A DNA stretch of 37,487 nt from Acidimicrobiales bacterium. Its GTDB lineage: Bacteria > Actinomycetota > Acidimicrobiia > Acidimicrobiales > SZUA-35. The notes below the pieces were generated by a model, which saw only the letters and a list, made by a program, of their open reading frames with translations, ran no database searches and had not been told where the DNA came from. The position numbers and the translations under genes were made by a program. The stretch spans positions 1-37,487 of the forward strand of contig JAHEJO010000008.1 of the NCBI GenBank assembly GCA_024638805.1, in the 5' to 3' direction. Below are positions 16,896 through 25,584 of the stretch, one piece after another; position 1 is the first letter of the stretch, and every line of letters begins with the position of its first letter.

Positions 16896-18035
16896 TCAGC
16901 CCGCCGATTCCAGCCAGGCCCTCACATCGTCGGAGTCCTCACCGAGTATCGGAGGTTTCTTCCTCGCCTCCAACGGGGTGCGACCGAGCTTGATCGGCGC
17001 GCGAGCTGTGCGCATTCCGTCAACGGTCCAGACCGGATCGAGACCGAGGCGTCGGGCGTCGGCGAACGCCTCGGTGAGCGTATTGATCGGGCCGGCCGGA
17101 ACCCGGGCCGCCAGCAGCGCCGAGATCCACTCTGCGGCGCGTCGCTCGAGCAAGTGGGGAGCCAGCGCCTCGCCCAGCTCCAGGATGTGGGTGACCCGCG
17201 CGCCATTGGTCACGAACCGTGGGTCGTCGATGAGGTGGTCGGCACCGATCACCTCGCACAGACGCCGCCACTGTCGGTCATTGCCCGTCGCAATGATGAA
17301 CGGCCCGTCGGACGCGACGAACACCTCGTACGGAGCGACGGAAGCGTGGCGGTTACCAGCTCGGCGGGGGTCCTTTTCGGTGAGCAGCGCAGCTGAGCTG
17401 GCATTGACCATTCCGGCCAGGAGCGACTGCATCAGGGCGATCTCGACCAGCTGGCCCTGACCGCCACCGATCCAGCGAGCGTGCAGCGCGGCCAGGATGC
17501 CGGCCAGAGCGTGGAGCCCGGCGAGCACGTCCGCCACGGCCACACCCACCCTGTACGGGCCGCCATCCTCGGGTCCGGTCAGGCTCATCAACCCTCCCAT
17601 CCCCTGGATCAGGAAATCGAATCCGGGCATCGACGCACCTGCACCGTCGGTGCCGAATCCGGTGATCGAGCAGTAGACCAGACCGGGGTTGACCGCCCGG
17701 GCCGATTCGAAATCGAGACCGAACCCTTCCATCACCCCTGGCCGGAAGTTCTCGATGAGAACGTCGGCACGAGCGACGAGGGTTCGCGCCAGATCCAGGT
17801 CGGCAGGCCGGCCCAGATCGAGGGTGATGCTCTGTTTGTTCCGGTTGATGGCGGCGTAGTACGTGCTGGTCCCGTCGTCCAAGAACGGAGGCCAGTGCCG
17901 GGTGTCGTCCCCGCCATCGGGTCGCTCCACCTTGATGACCGAGGCACCCATGTCGGCGAGGTGCATCGCGCACAGGGGGCCGGCCAGCACCCTCGAAAAA
18001 TCGGCAACAACGATCCCATCCAACGCCCCGGTCAT
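16896..18035 (-). CDS. CaiB/BaiF (class III) CoA-transferase family protein
   Basis: A 379-residue family III CoA-transferase, which moves CoA from one acyl-CoA to another organic acid via an aspartyl-CoA thioester. The N-terminus GIVVADFSRVLAGPLCAMHLADMGASVIKVE is the typical CoA-binding start. IENFRPG follows at about 94-100. The catalytic Asp is D140 in MPGFDFLIQGMGGLM, and the GGPYRVGVAVADVLAGLHA segment is conserved. The substrate cannot be read from sequence. It starts 9 bp after the stop of the upstream lipoprotein gene on the same strand. Confidence 0.92.
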   Translation of the reverse strand: MTGALDGIVVADFSRVLAGPLCAMHLADMGASVIKVERPDGGDDTRHWPPFLDDGTSTYYAAINRNKQSITLDLGRPADLDLARTLVARADVLIENFRPGVMEGFGLDFESARAVNPGLVYCSITGFGTDGAGASMPGFDFLIQGMGGLMSLTGPEDGGPYRVGVAVADVLAGLHALAGILAALHARWIGGGQGQLVEIALMQSLLAGMVNASSAALLTEKDPRRAGNRHASVAPYEVFVASDGPFIIATGNDRQWRRLCEVIGADHLIDDPRFVTNGARVTHILELGEALAPHLLERRAAEWISALLAARVPAGPINTLTEAFADARRLGLDPVWTVDGMRTARAPIKLGRTPLEARKKPPILGEDSDDVRAWLESAG

Positions 18036-18044
18036 CGCAGAACC

Positions 18045-18518
18045 CTATTCGTCGGCGAGCACCAGATCCGAGCAATTGAGCACATCGGGCCGATTCCCGC
18101 AGGTCACGCCGAACTCCTCGTACTCGCTGCCGACGGGCGCCCGCTCCCAGAGCGCATCACACGCGCCGCCGTCGCCGAGCTCACACAGATCCCAGAGCGA
18201 GTCCAGTACCGGGTCGTCCCCGTAGGTGGTGGGTCCCGAGAACGGAATCTCGACCGGTGGTTCCTTCCCTGCCTCGACGAGCATGTCCGACGCCCGCTGA
18301 CAGGTCGCGATCAATTCCGATCGAGTCGACTCGCCTGTTCGGCTGTCGAGCAGTCCCACGACGCAGGAGGACACCTCGGGGGTGTATCCCTGGGCCAGCA
18401 AGTCCGCGGTCGAGTCGAGGCCTGCCGGTTCGGACACCGTCGTGCCAGCCAACCCACACGACACCAGGCCGATCGACGCAACGATCAGCAACGACGGAAC
18501 GACACCTCGGCCTAACAC
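18045..18518 (-). CDS. Small cysteine-containing lipoprotein
   Basis: A 157-residue secreted lipoprotein. It has a short basic N-terminus, a hydrophobic stretch and lipobox LVSC (cysteine 21). The mature part has cysteines in spaced pairs. The C-terminal block (DLCELGDGGACDALW then SEYEEFGVTCGNR) resembles a motif I associate with actinobacterial secreted proteins of unknown function. The start is GTG. It is the upstream gene of the CoA-transferase pair and diverges from aconitase. The function is unknown. Confidence 0.7.
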   Translation of the reverse strand: MLGRGVVPSLLIVASIGLVSCGLAGTTVSEPAGLDSTADLLAQGYTPEVSSCVVGLLDSRTGESTRSELIATCQRASDMLVEAGKEPPVEIPFSGPTTYGDDPVLDSLWDLCELGDGGACDALWERAPVGSEYEEFGVTCGNRPDVLNCSDLVLADE

Positions 18519-18621
18519 TGTGATCCCATCGGCACTTCGCCTTCGACGCTGAGTTGCTCCTCCAGCGCCTCACCGTCACTCCGTTAGAGTTGACAAAGAT
18601 CTGATCAAGGAGATTCCACCA

Positions 18622-20916
18622 ATGACCGTCGGTCCTGTCACACCCATCGAACTGATCAACGCGGTGTACGCCACTCTCGACGAGCGGGTCGCGGCCATGC
18701 GCACTCGACTCGGGCGATCGATGACGCTGGCCGAGAAGATCCTCGCCAACCACCTCGACGACCCCGAGGCCGAGGTCGGGCGTGCCGTCAGTTACGTCGA
18801 TTTCCGGCCCGACCGGGTGGCGATGCAAGACGCCACCGCACAGATGGCGTGGCTCCAGTTCGACACCGCCGGCCTCCCGGAAGTGCAGGTCCCCACCACC
18901 ACACACTGCGACCACCTGATCCAGGCCAAGGTCGACGGGAAGAAAGACCTCCTGCGCGCTGTCGATTCGAACGAAGAGGTCTACGAATTCCTGCGTTCGA
19001 TTAGCGCCAAGTACGGCGGCGGCTTCTGGAAGCCGGGAAGCGGCATCATTCATCAGGTGGTGTTGGAGAACTACGCCTTTCCCGGCGGAATGATGATCGG
19101 CACCGACAGTCACACTCCGAACGCAGGCGGCCTCGGCATGATCGCCATCGGCGTGGGAGGAGCGGACGCGGTCGACGTGATGACCGGCTTTCCGTGGAAC
19201 GTGCGGTGGCCCAAGTTGATCGGCGTTCACCTCACCGGGCGGTTGAGCGGGTGGAGCGCTCCCAAGGACGTCATTCTCAAGGTTGCCGAGATCCTCACGG
19301 TGAAGGGCGGAACGGGGGCCATCGTCGAATACTTCGGGTCCGGGGCCAACAGTCTCTCGGCCACCGGCAAAGCGACGATCTGCAACATGGGAGCCGAGAT
19401 CGGCGCCACGACGTCGTTGTTCGCCTACGACGACGCAATGGCCCGCTACCTCAAGTCGACAGGACGTGAAGCCACAGCCGATGCCGCCAACGCGGTGGCC
19501 CATCATCTCCGAGCCGATGACGATGTGCTCAGCAGTCCGAGCGAGTACTTCGATCGCGTGATCGAGATCGACCTCGATGATTTGCACCCCCACATCAACG
19601 GTCCACACACACCCGACCTCGCCCGAGAGCTCAAGGATCTCGGGAGCGAGGCCCGCCAAAACGGCTGGCCGACCGAGATCAGCGCCGCGCTCATCGGCAG
19701 TTGCACCAACTCCAGCTACGAAGACATCACGCGGGCGGCGTCGATCGCCCGCGAAGCCGCCGCCAAGGGTCTCGAGGTCAAGACCAAACTCATGATCACT
19801 CCCGGGTCCGAACAGGTCAGGGCAACGATCGAACGCGATGGGCTCCTCGCCGACTTCGAGGCGTTGGGGGCGACCGTTCTCGCCAACGCCTGTGGGCCCT
19901 GCATCGGGCAGTGGGACCGAACCGGGGAACACGAACCGGGAGTCGCCAACACGATCGTCACGAGCTACAACCGCAACTTCCCCAAGCGCAACGACGGTGA
20001 TGCCGCCACCCTGGCGTTCGTCACGTCACCCGAAACCGTCATGGCCCTGGCTCTGGCCGGGACCATCGATTTCGACCCCATTTCGGGCACGCTCCCCAAC
20101 GAACACGGAGAACAGGTCGCCCTGTCGGTGCCGGTGGGTGTCGAATTGCCGCCTCGCGGTTTCGACGAAGGCGAATCCGGATTCATCGCACCGCCGGACA
20201 GCGGAGAGGGAATCGATGTGGCCGTGTCGCCTTCGTCGGATCGACTACAGCTTCTCACACCGTTTCGCCCCTGGGACGGGAACGACTACGCGGAACTGCC
20301 GATATTGGTGAAAGCCAAAGGCAAGTTCACCACCGACCACATCTCGATGGCCGGACCGTGGCTCAAGTACAGGGGCCATCTCGAGAACATCTCCGGCAAC
20401 CTCTACCTGGGTGCGGTCAACGCCTTCACCAGGGCCGATGGCAGCGACTATGAAGTCGGGTACGGCAAGAATCAGCTCACCGGCAACACGGAGACCTTCC
20501 CCGAGATCGCCAGGGCATACCACCAGGCCGGCCAACCATGGGTGGTCATCGGCGACGAGAACATGGGCGAGGGCTCGAGCCGGGAGCATGCTGCGATGGA
20601 ACCTCGATTTCGTCTGGGTCTGGTCGCGATCGCCCGAAGCTTCGCCCGTATACACGAAACGAACCTGAAAAAGCAGGGGATGGTGCCCCTGACCTTCGTC
20701 GACCCCGCCGACTACGACCGCATCGGCGAGGACGACCGTATCGGTCTCACCGGTCTGGCCGAGTTGACGCCCGGGCGGACGCTGACCGTCACCGTCACCA
20801 CCCTCGCCGGTTCCACCTGGTCCTTCGAAGGCGCCCACACCTTCAGCAACGAACAGATCGAGTGGTTCCATGCGGGGAGCGCTCTGAACGTGATCCGGCG
20901 CAACCTCGGCGTGTAG
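18622..20916 (+). CDS. Aconitate hydratase, mitochondrial type
   Basis: A 764-residue aconitase interconverting citrate and isocitrate in the TCA cycle. It matches the mitochondrial (ACO2) subfamily rather than bacterial AcnA or AcnB. Examples are [43 protein letters not shown] (split by a few changes) and [13 protein letters not shown]. The [4Fe-4S] ligands are C361 (GSCTNSS), C424 and C427 (ACGPCIG), with the same 63 and 3 residue spacing as mitochondrial aconitase. The C-terminal swivel domain carries [10 protein letters not shown]. The start is supported by AAGGAG 9 nt before the ATG. Confidence 0.95.
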   Translation: MTVGPVTPIELINAVYATLDERVAAMRTRLGRSMTLAEKILANHLDDPEAEVGRAVSYVDFRPDRVAMQDATAQMAWLQFDTAGLPEVQVPTTTHCDHLIQAKVDGKKDLLRAVDSNEEVYEFLRSISAKYGGGFWKPGSGIIHQVVLENYAFPGGMMIGTDSHTPNAGGLGMIAIGVGGADAVDVMTGFPWNVRWPKLIGVHLTGRLSGWSAPKDVILKVAEILTVKGGTGAIVEYFGSGANSLSATGKATICNMGAEIGATTSLFAYDDAMARYLKSTGREATADAANAVAHHLRADDDVLSSPSEYFDRVIEIDLDDLHPHINGPHTPDLARELKDLGSEARQNGWPTEISAALIGSCTNSSYEDITRAASIAREAAAKGLEVKTKLMITPGSEQVRATIERDGLLADFEALGATVLANACGPCIGQWDRTGEHEPGVANTIVTSYNRNFPKRNDGDAATLAFVTSPETVMALALAGTIDFDPISGTLPNEHGEQVALSVPVGVELPPRGFDEGESGFIAPPDSGEGIDVAVSPSSDRLQLLTPFRPWDGNDYAELPILVKAKGKFTTDHISMAGPWLKYRGHLENISGNLYLGAVNAFTRADGSDYEVGYGKNQLTGNTETFPEIARAYHQAGQPWVVIGDENMGEGSSREHAAMEPRFRLGLVAIARSFARIHETNLKKQGMVPLTFVDPADYDRIGEDDRIGLTGLAELTPGRTLTVTVTTLAGSTWSFEGAHTFSNEQIEWFHAGSALNVIRRNLGV

Positions 20917-20974
20917 TCGGATCGAGGTGTGACGTCGTCGGCTCCTCCCTCACGCCGAGTTCGAGCCGAGCCGA

Positions 20975-20980
20975 TAGGTT
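20975..20980 (+). promoter_or_regulatory. Candidate -10 (TAGGTT) with leaderless spacing
   Basis: TAGGTT is followed by 7 nt and the ATG (20988) of the HAD-PlsC gene. There is no Shine-Dalgarno sequence in this gap, which is consistent with a leaderless mRNA. The -35 is unclear. Confidence 0.4.
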
Positions 20981-20987
20981 CATTCCT

Positions 20988-22358
20988 ATGGCAGGCGCAG
21001 CCTTTTTCGATCTCGACCGCACACTTCTGCAGGGGGCCAGCGGGCCGCACATCTCCGCCGCGCTGCGGGCCGAGGGAGTGCTGGCGGACAAGCCGATTCG
21101 CGGCGAAGGGCTGGTGTTCGGCATCTTCAACGTGATCGGAGAAACCCTGCCGTCGATGGCCCTGACCCGGGTCGGCATCCGCGCCACGAAGGGTTGGAAT
21201 GTGGCGGCGGTCCAGGCGGCGGGCCGGCGGGTGGGACCTGTCCTTGCCGACGCGGTGCAGCCCTTCGCCCACGAGCTGATCGCCGATCACCGGGCCGCCG
21301 GCGACAAGGTCGTACTGGCCACGACAACCCCCTACGAGCTGGTGAAACCGTTTGCCGACCTGATGGGGATGGACGCCGTTCTCGCCACCCGCTATCGGTC
21401 CGTTGACGGATCCACCTACAACGGCACGGTCGACGGTGAGTTCGTGTGGAGTCGTGGCAAAGCTCGCTCGGTCAGGGCGTGGGCCCGAGCCAACCTCATC
21501 GAACTCGCCGACAGCTACGGCTACTCCGACAGCGTTTTCGACCTCCCGATGCTACGGGCGGTCGGCCATCCCACCGCCGTCAACCCCGACCCCCGCCTGT
21601 GGGCCCTCGCCAGCCTCTCTCGCTGGCCCACCGTGTGGTTGGATGCTCCCCCCGGCGTGCCCAAACCGCTCGGCATCGAACCCCAGCGCATCGTCAGGGA
21701 GTTGTTTCGCCCTGAACTACTCCTGTTCATTCGGATGGATGTCGACGGCGTCGACAATCTGGCCGATCTCAAGGGTGCGCTGATCACTCCCAATCATCGC
21801 AGCTACCTCGATCCGCTCGTGCTCGGACAAGCCGTGAGCCGCACGAACCGTCCAGTCCGCTTCCTGTCCAAGAAGGAGGTCACCGACGCCCCGATCGTGG
21901 GTCCGATCACCACTGCCATGGGGGCGATCCGGGTCGACCGTCAGGACCACAGCGGCGACCCGATGGGGGAAGCGGCGCGGGCCTTGCGCGCCGGTGAACT
22001 GGTGGCGGTCTTCCCGCAGGGCACGATCCCTCGAGGTCATGACTTCTTCGACCCCGTGCTCAAGGGCAGGTATGGGGCGGTTCGGCTGGCCCTGGACACG
22101 GGCACCCCGATCGTTCCGGTCGGCATGTGGGGTACCGAGCGGGCCTGGCCCCGCAACCGCCGACTCCCCTATTTGCTCAACCTCGCCGACCCCCCCGAGG
22201 TGCGGGTCCGCTTCGGCGAGCCGTACCATCCACCCACCGACGACCTCGAGGTCGAGACCAAACGGCTGATGGACCGAATCGTTGACCTTCTGCCCGACGT
22301 TGCGCGAGAACACCACGAGCCGACCGCAGCGGAGCTTGCCCGAACAGTTCCGGGATGA
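20988..22358 (+). CDS. HAD-IB phosphatase fused to PlsC acyltransferase
   Basis: A 456-residue two-domain protein of the mycobacterial Rv2483c type. Residues 1-215 are a HAD-IB domain with all four motifs intact: D8-L-D10-R-T12, T112, K158 and D181-SVF-D185. Residues ~240-430 are a PlsC domain with H270-RSYL-D275 (NHRSYLD), FPQGTIPRG and VPVGMWGTE. The likely role is acylation of lysophosphatidate coupled to removal of a phosphate; the true phosphatase substrate is unknown. The ATG is chosen because DLDRT follows at the family position. The next gene overlaps its stop by 4 bp. Confidence 0.9.
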   Translation: MAGAAFFDLDRTLLQGASGPHISAALRAEGVLADKPIRGEGLVFGIFNVIGETLPSMALTRVGIRATKGWNVAAVQAAGRRVGPVLADAVQPFAHELIADHRAAGDKVVLATTTPYELVKPFADLMGMDAVLATRYRSVDGSTYNGTVDGEFVWSRGKARSVRAWARANLIELADSYGYSDSVFDLPMLRAVGHPTAVNPDPRLWALASLSRWPTVWLDAPPGVPKPLGIEPQRIVRELFRPELLLFIRMDVDGVDNLADLKGALITPNHRSYLDPLVLGQAVSRTNRPVRFLSKKEVTDAPIVGPITTAMGAIRVDRQDHSGDPMGEAARALRAGELVAVFPQGTIPRGHDFFDPVLKGRYGAVRLALDTGTPIVPVGMWGTERAWPRNRRLPYLLNLADPPEVRVRFGEPYHPPTDDLEVETKRLMDRIVDLLPDVAREHHEPTAAELARTVPG

Positions 22359-23251
22359 GCCTTCTGCTCTGCGTCGGCGAAGCACTGGTCGACCTTCTGC
22401 GGTCCGACACCGACACTTCGGGCATCCGGGCGGTTCCCGGCGGCGGGCCGATGAACGCCGCCATCGCCGCCGCTCGACTCGGGGTCCCCACCGCCTTCGT
22501 CGGGCGAGTCTCGACCGACCCGTACGGTGAGCGGATTTGGTCGCACCTGCTCGCCAGCAATGTGATCCTCGATGCCGCCCAACGAGGCCGCGAGCCGACC
22601 GCCACCGCCGAGGTGAAAACCGAACCGATCCAACGCTTCGTGTTCTCCGGCACCGGGACCGCCGACACGCTTCTCGACGCAGTCGATCTCGCATCCCTCC
22701 CCGACGAGCCGGCCATTCTCCACGGCGGCACCCTCGGGCTCTTTCGAGGCCAGACTGCGATCACGCTGGCCGAGTTGGCCTCCGCTTTCCCAGGACTCGT
22801 CAGTCTCGATCCCAACGTCCGTCCGGCGATGATCGGGGACCGGGCTCGCTGGTGGTACTTCGCCGACCGCTGGATCGATCGAGCGAACCTCGTGCGCGGC
22901 AGCGACGAGGACTTCGAATGGATGGGGGTCACCGTCGATGATCTCCTCGCCCGCGGTGTCGGGGCGGTCGTACGCACACTCGGTGCCGACGGAGCCGAGG
23001 TCGCGTTGGCATCGGGTGGCGGCGTCCGAGCCGCCGGTGACCGAATCGAGTTCGTCGATGCGGTGGGCGCCGGCGACTCGTTCTGTGGGGCGTTGCTCGC
23101 CAGCTTGTACGAGGCGGGCACGACCGTCGAGACCTTCCACCAACTCGATGCTCACTGGTGGAAATCGACACTCGAGTTCGCCGTCCGGGTCGCCGGTATC
23201 ACGTGTTCGCGACCCGGGGCCGACCCACCGTGGCGGCACGAACTCGGTTGA
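22355..23251 (+). CDS. PfkB-family carbohydrate kinase
   Basis: A 298-residue sugar kinase of the ribokinase/fructokinase family. The N-terminal motif is VPGGGPMNAAIAAARLG (substrate-side GG). The signature DAVGAGDSF contains the catalytic base D241, and LDPNVRP is typical of fructokinase-like members. The length is normal. The specific sugar cannot be named; 2-keto sugars such as fructose are the most likely class. The ATG overlaps the HAD-PlsC stop (ATGA), so translation is probably coupled. A strong terminator follows 5 bp after its stop. Confidence 0.92.
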   Translation: MSLLLCVGEALVDLLRSDTDTSGIRAVPGGGPMNAAIAAARLGVPTAFVGRVSTDPYGERIWSHLLASNVILDAAQRGREPTATAEVKTEPIQRFVFSGTGTADTLLDAVDLASLPDEPAILHGGTLGLFRGQTAITLAELASAFPGLVSLDPNVRPAMIGDRARWWYFADRWIDRANLVRGSDEDFEWMGVTVDDLLARGVGAVVRTLGADGAEVALASGGGVRAAGDRIEFVDAVGAGDSFCGALLASLYEAGTTVETFHQLDAHWWKSTLEFAVRVAGITCSRPGADPPWRHELG

Positions 23252-23256
23252 AACAG

Positions 23257-23290
23257 AAGAAGCCGGCCGCTTCTGAGCGACCGGCTTCTT
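23257..23290 (+). terminator. Rho-independent terminator after the PfkB kinase
   Basis: The arms AAGAAGCCGGCCGCT and AGCGACCGGCTTCTT pair over 15 positions with one mismatch around the loop TCTG. The stem ends in a TTCTT run. It begins 5 bp after the kinase stop. The flanking A-rich left side means it could also work on the other strand. Confidence 0.8.
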
Positions 23291-23292
23291 GT

Positions 23293-23357
23293 TGACGCCG
23301 ATTGGAAAGGGGGAAACCGACTCGGCGTCAGCTGTATGCATCAAAGGGGGAGATGCA
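23293..23357. repeat. Two further inverted repeats between convergent genes
   Basis: TGACGCCGA (23293-23301) and TCGGCGTCA (23322-23330) are a perfect 9-bp inverted pair around a purine-rich 20-nt loop. TGCATC (23337-23342) and GATGCA (23352-23357) form a second 6-bp pair. Both single-stranded loops carry the same AAAGGGGG run. The region to 23439 holds no convincing gene. Confidence 0.6.
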
Positions 23358-23439
23358 GACCTTCACATTACCTCGGCCCGGCCCGGCTGAGCAGGCGCTT
23401 TGATGTGAAAATCGTCATAGACGCCAGCGGCAATGCGGG

Positions 23440-24834
23440 CTACAGCGGCATGTTGTCGTGCCGGCGAGCCCGAAGACGTTCCCGCTTCGACGACAGCATC
23501 GCCACGGCGTCGCTCACCTCGATACGGGTGTGGGATGGCGCGATCACCGCGGTGATACTCCCTCGCTCCGCAGCCTGGTACGGGGTGAGATGCGTCGCCT
23601 CGTACTCGGCGACAAGACCCGCTTTGTCCAGTTCGCTGGCCCCGCGGTGGAGAATCTCCACCGCCCCCTTGGCCCCCATGACCGCCACCTCGGCGGTGGG
23701 CCACGCCAGCATCACATCGTTGCCCATGTTGACCGAGTCCATCACGATGTACGCACCGCCGTAGGACTTGCGCAGGATCAGCCCGACGCGGGGCACGGTG
23801 GCCCGAGCATAAGCGAACGCCAATTGGGCACCGTGACGGATCATGCCCCGCCATTCGAGGTCTTTACCGGGAAGGAATCCGCTCGTGTCGACAACGGTGA
23901 GGAGGGGCACATTGAACGAATCGCAGAAGCCGACAAAACGAGCCCCTTTCTGACTGGCCGAGATGTCGATGCTGCCGGCCATCGATTGGGTCTGGTTGGC
24001 CACGATGCCCACCGGATGGCCACCGACCGATGCGAACCCGACGACAAGATTCGGGGCCCACTGGGCCCTGAGTTCGCTGAAGACGCCATCGTCGATGATG
24101 GTTGCGATCACCGACCGGACGTCGTAAGAACCAGTCGCCGTCGTCGGCAGCAGCTCCCCCGCCTCGGGGGTCGCCCGATCGGCCGGGTCGTCGGTCGGGA
24201 TCATCGCGGGCATCTGATCCACGTGATCAGGGAGGTAGCCGAGGATCTCGAGCAGGTAGTCCTCGGCCTGAACCGGCGTCTCGACGACCGTCGCAGCGAG
24301 CCCACTACTGCGCTGGTGAGAGCCGGCGCCCCCCAGGGCTAGACCGCTGACGTCGGTGCCGGTGAAATCGCGCACCATCTGGGGTCCGGACAGATAAGCG
24401 TACGCATCAGCGGTGAACACCACCACGTCGGCCAGGGCGAGGAGAAACGACGGACCCGACAGGACCGGGCCGTCGGCGATGAACAGGAGCGGCACTACTC
24501 CGCTGCACCGCACCATCTCACGGGCGATGCGACTCCACGCAACGGATGGGGCCAGACCTTCGGTCAGGCCGACGCCGGCGGCGGTGATGTCAGCGATCAC
24601 AGGCAGCCGCTGTTCTCTGGCCGCCCGCAGCCCGGACTCGACGACCAGGCAGTCCGACTCGGTGAGCTTGTCGCCGGGACGGGAGCCGTGGAGCGCGATC
24701 CTGACGACGCGACGATCCCCCAGCCAGGTCACCCGAGCACTGGATCGGACCGGCACCGCGGCGCGCAGATCGATCGTTCGATCGTCTGCGTGGGTCTCGG
24801 CGTCGATCAGGGCCACGCCACGTTTGTAGCGCAC
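23440..24834 (-). CDS. Divergent acyl-CoA carboxylase beta (carboxyltransferase) subunit
   Basis: About 464 residues of the carboxyltransferase family (AccD/PccB type), which transfers CO2 from carboxybiotin to an acyl-CoA. The C-terminal half is canonical: VVDTSGFLPGKDLEWRGMIRHG and ATVPRVGLILRKSYGGAYIVMDS, then LAWPTAEVAVMGAKGAVEIL. The N-terminal half is not. It is shortened, and the usual SGGARIQEG and GPCAGGAVYSPAL motifs read AGVGLTEGL and DGPVLSGPSFLLAL. The substrate and partner biotin subunit are unknown, and activity may be altered. The start is GTG 24834 or 24816 (neither has a strong ribosome site). It diverges from mftE by 39 bp. Confidence 0.8.
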   Translation of the reverse strand: MRYKRGVALIDAETHADDRTIDLRAAVPVRSSARVTWLGDRRVVRIALHGSRPGDKLTESDCLVVESGLRAAREQRLPVIADITAAGVGLTEGLAPSVAWSRIAREMVRCSGVVPLLFIADGPVLSGPSFLLALADVVVFTADAYAYLSGPQMVRDFTGTDVSGLALGGAGSHQRSSGLAATVVETPVQAEDYLLEILGYLPDHVDQMPAMIPTDDPADRATPEAGELLPTTATGSYDVRSVIATIIDDGVFSELRAQWAPNLVVGFASVGGHPVGIVANQTQSMAGSIDISASQKGARFVGFCDSFNVPLLTVVDTSGFLPGKDLEWRGMIRHGAQLAFAYARATVPRVGLILRKSYGGAYIVMDSVNMGNDVMLAWPTAEVAVMGAKGAVEILHRGASELDKAGLVAEYEATHLTPYQAAERGSITAVIAPSHTRIEVSDAVAMLSSKRERLRARRHDNMPL

Positions 24835-24873
24835 CGGTTGGTCGGCCACCGGCGCTTGCGGGAGAATGGTCCG

Positions 24874-25584
24874 GTGAACCCTGGCGTACCGTTCTGCCTC
24901 GGCAGCCTGACATCGAGCGAGATCCCGGGTGAGGTCGTACTGCTCATCCCTCTCGGCGCAACCGAACAGCACGGACCACACCTGCCGCTCGACACCGACA
25001 CCCGCATCGCCGTGGCCTGGGCCGAGGGCCTTGCGTCGAGGCTCGCGTCGACCAGTTTCGGGAGCGTGGTCCTCGTCGCTCCGCCGATGTGCTTCGGCTC
25101 CAGCGGTGAACACCAGGGTTTCGTCGGAACGATGAGCGTCGGCGGGCCCGTCGTCAGATCGGTCGTGGTGGAGCTGGCCCGGTCCGTGCGTGCGAACGTT
25201 GCTGCTGTCGTGTACGTGAACGGTCATTCCGGCAATCGCCGGCCGGTCACCGATGCCGTGCACCAACTCCGCGACGAAGGCCACAATGTCGCAGCGATCT
25301 TCCCGGTCATCGAAGGTGGCGATGCCCACGCAGGTCACACCGAGACCTCGCTGATGCTGCACCTCCATCCCCAGCTGGTCCGGCGCGACCGTGCCGAACC
25401 GGGTCGGGACGAGAGCTTGCCCGAGCTGCTGGCCGAGCTCAAACGGGACGGCGTACGTTCGGTCTCGCCGAATGGCATCCTCGGCGACCCGACCGGTGCC
25501 ACCGCAGCACAAGGGCGCCGGATCTTCGAACAACTGATTCGGCACGGTGTCACCGAAGTGGCCGGTACCGTCGGTGTGCTGTAG
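24874..25584 (+). CDS. mftE: Mycofactocin precursor peptide peptidase MftE
   Basis: A 236-residue creatininase-fold metallopeptidase. In the mycofactocin pathway MftE removes the modified C-terminal Val-Tyr product from the MftA peptide. The metal and active-site segments are PLGATEQHGPHLPLDTDTR (E31, H33), NGHSGN (116-121) and GDAHAGHTETS (E157). GILGDPTGATAAQGRRIF is characteristic of MftE rather than general creatininases. NGHSGN has Ser where the family usually has Gly. GTG 24874 is chosen because GGGAG lies 9 nt upstream. It overlaps mftF. No mftA, B, C or D is visible in the window. Confidence 0.88.
   Translation: MNPGVPFCLGSLTSSEIPGEVVLLIPLGATEQHGPHLPLDTDTRIAVAWAEGLASRLASTSFGSVVLVAPPMCFGSSGEHQGFVGTMSVGGPVVRSVVVELARSVRANVAAVVYVNGHSGNRRPVTDAVHQLRDEGHNVAAIFPVIEGGDAHAGHTETSLMLHLHPQLVRRDRAEPGRDESLPELLAELKRDGVRSVSPNGILGDPTGATAAQGRRIFEQLIRHGVTEVAGTVGVL

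Noticed and set aside
18590-18595. TTGACA upstream of aconitase as a -35
   Set aside because: No -10 fits at 16-18 bp, and the ribosome site and ATG lie too close; left as unproven.
23336-23764. Plus-strand 142-residue frame over the carboxyltransferase 3' end
   Set aside because: It lies antisense to strongly conserved C-terminal carboxyltransferase sequence and has no family features.
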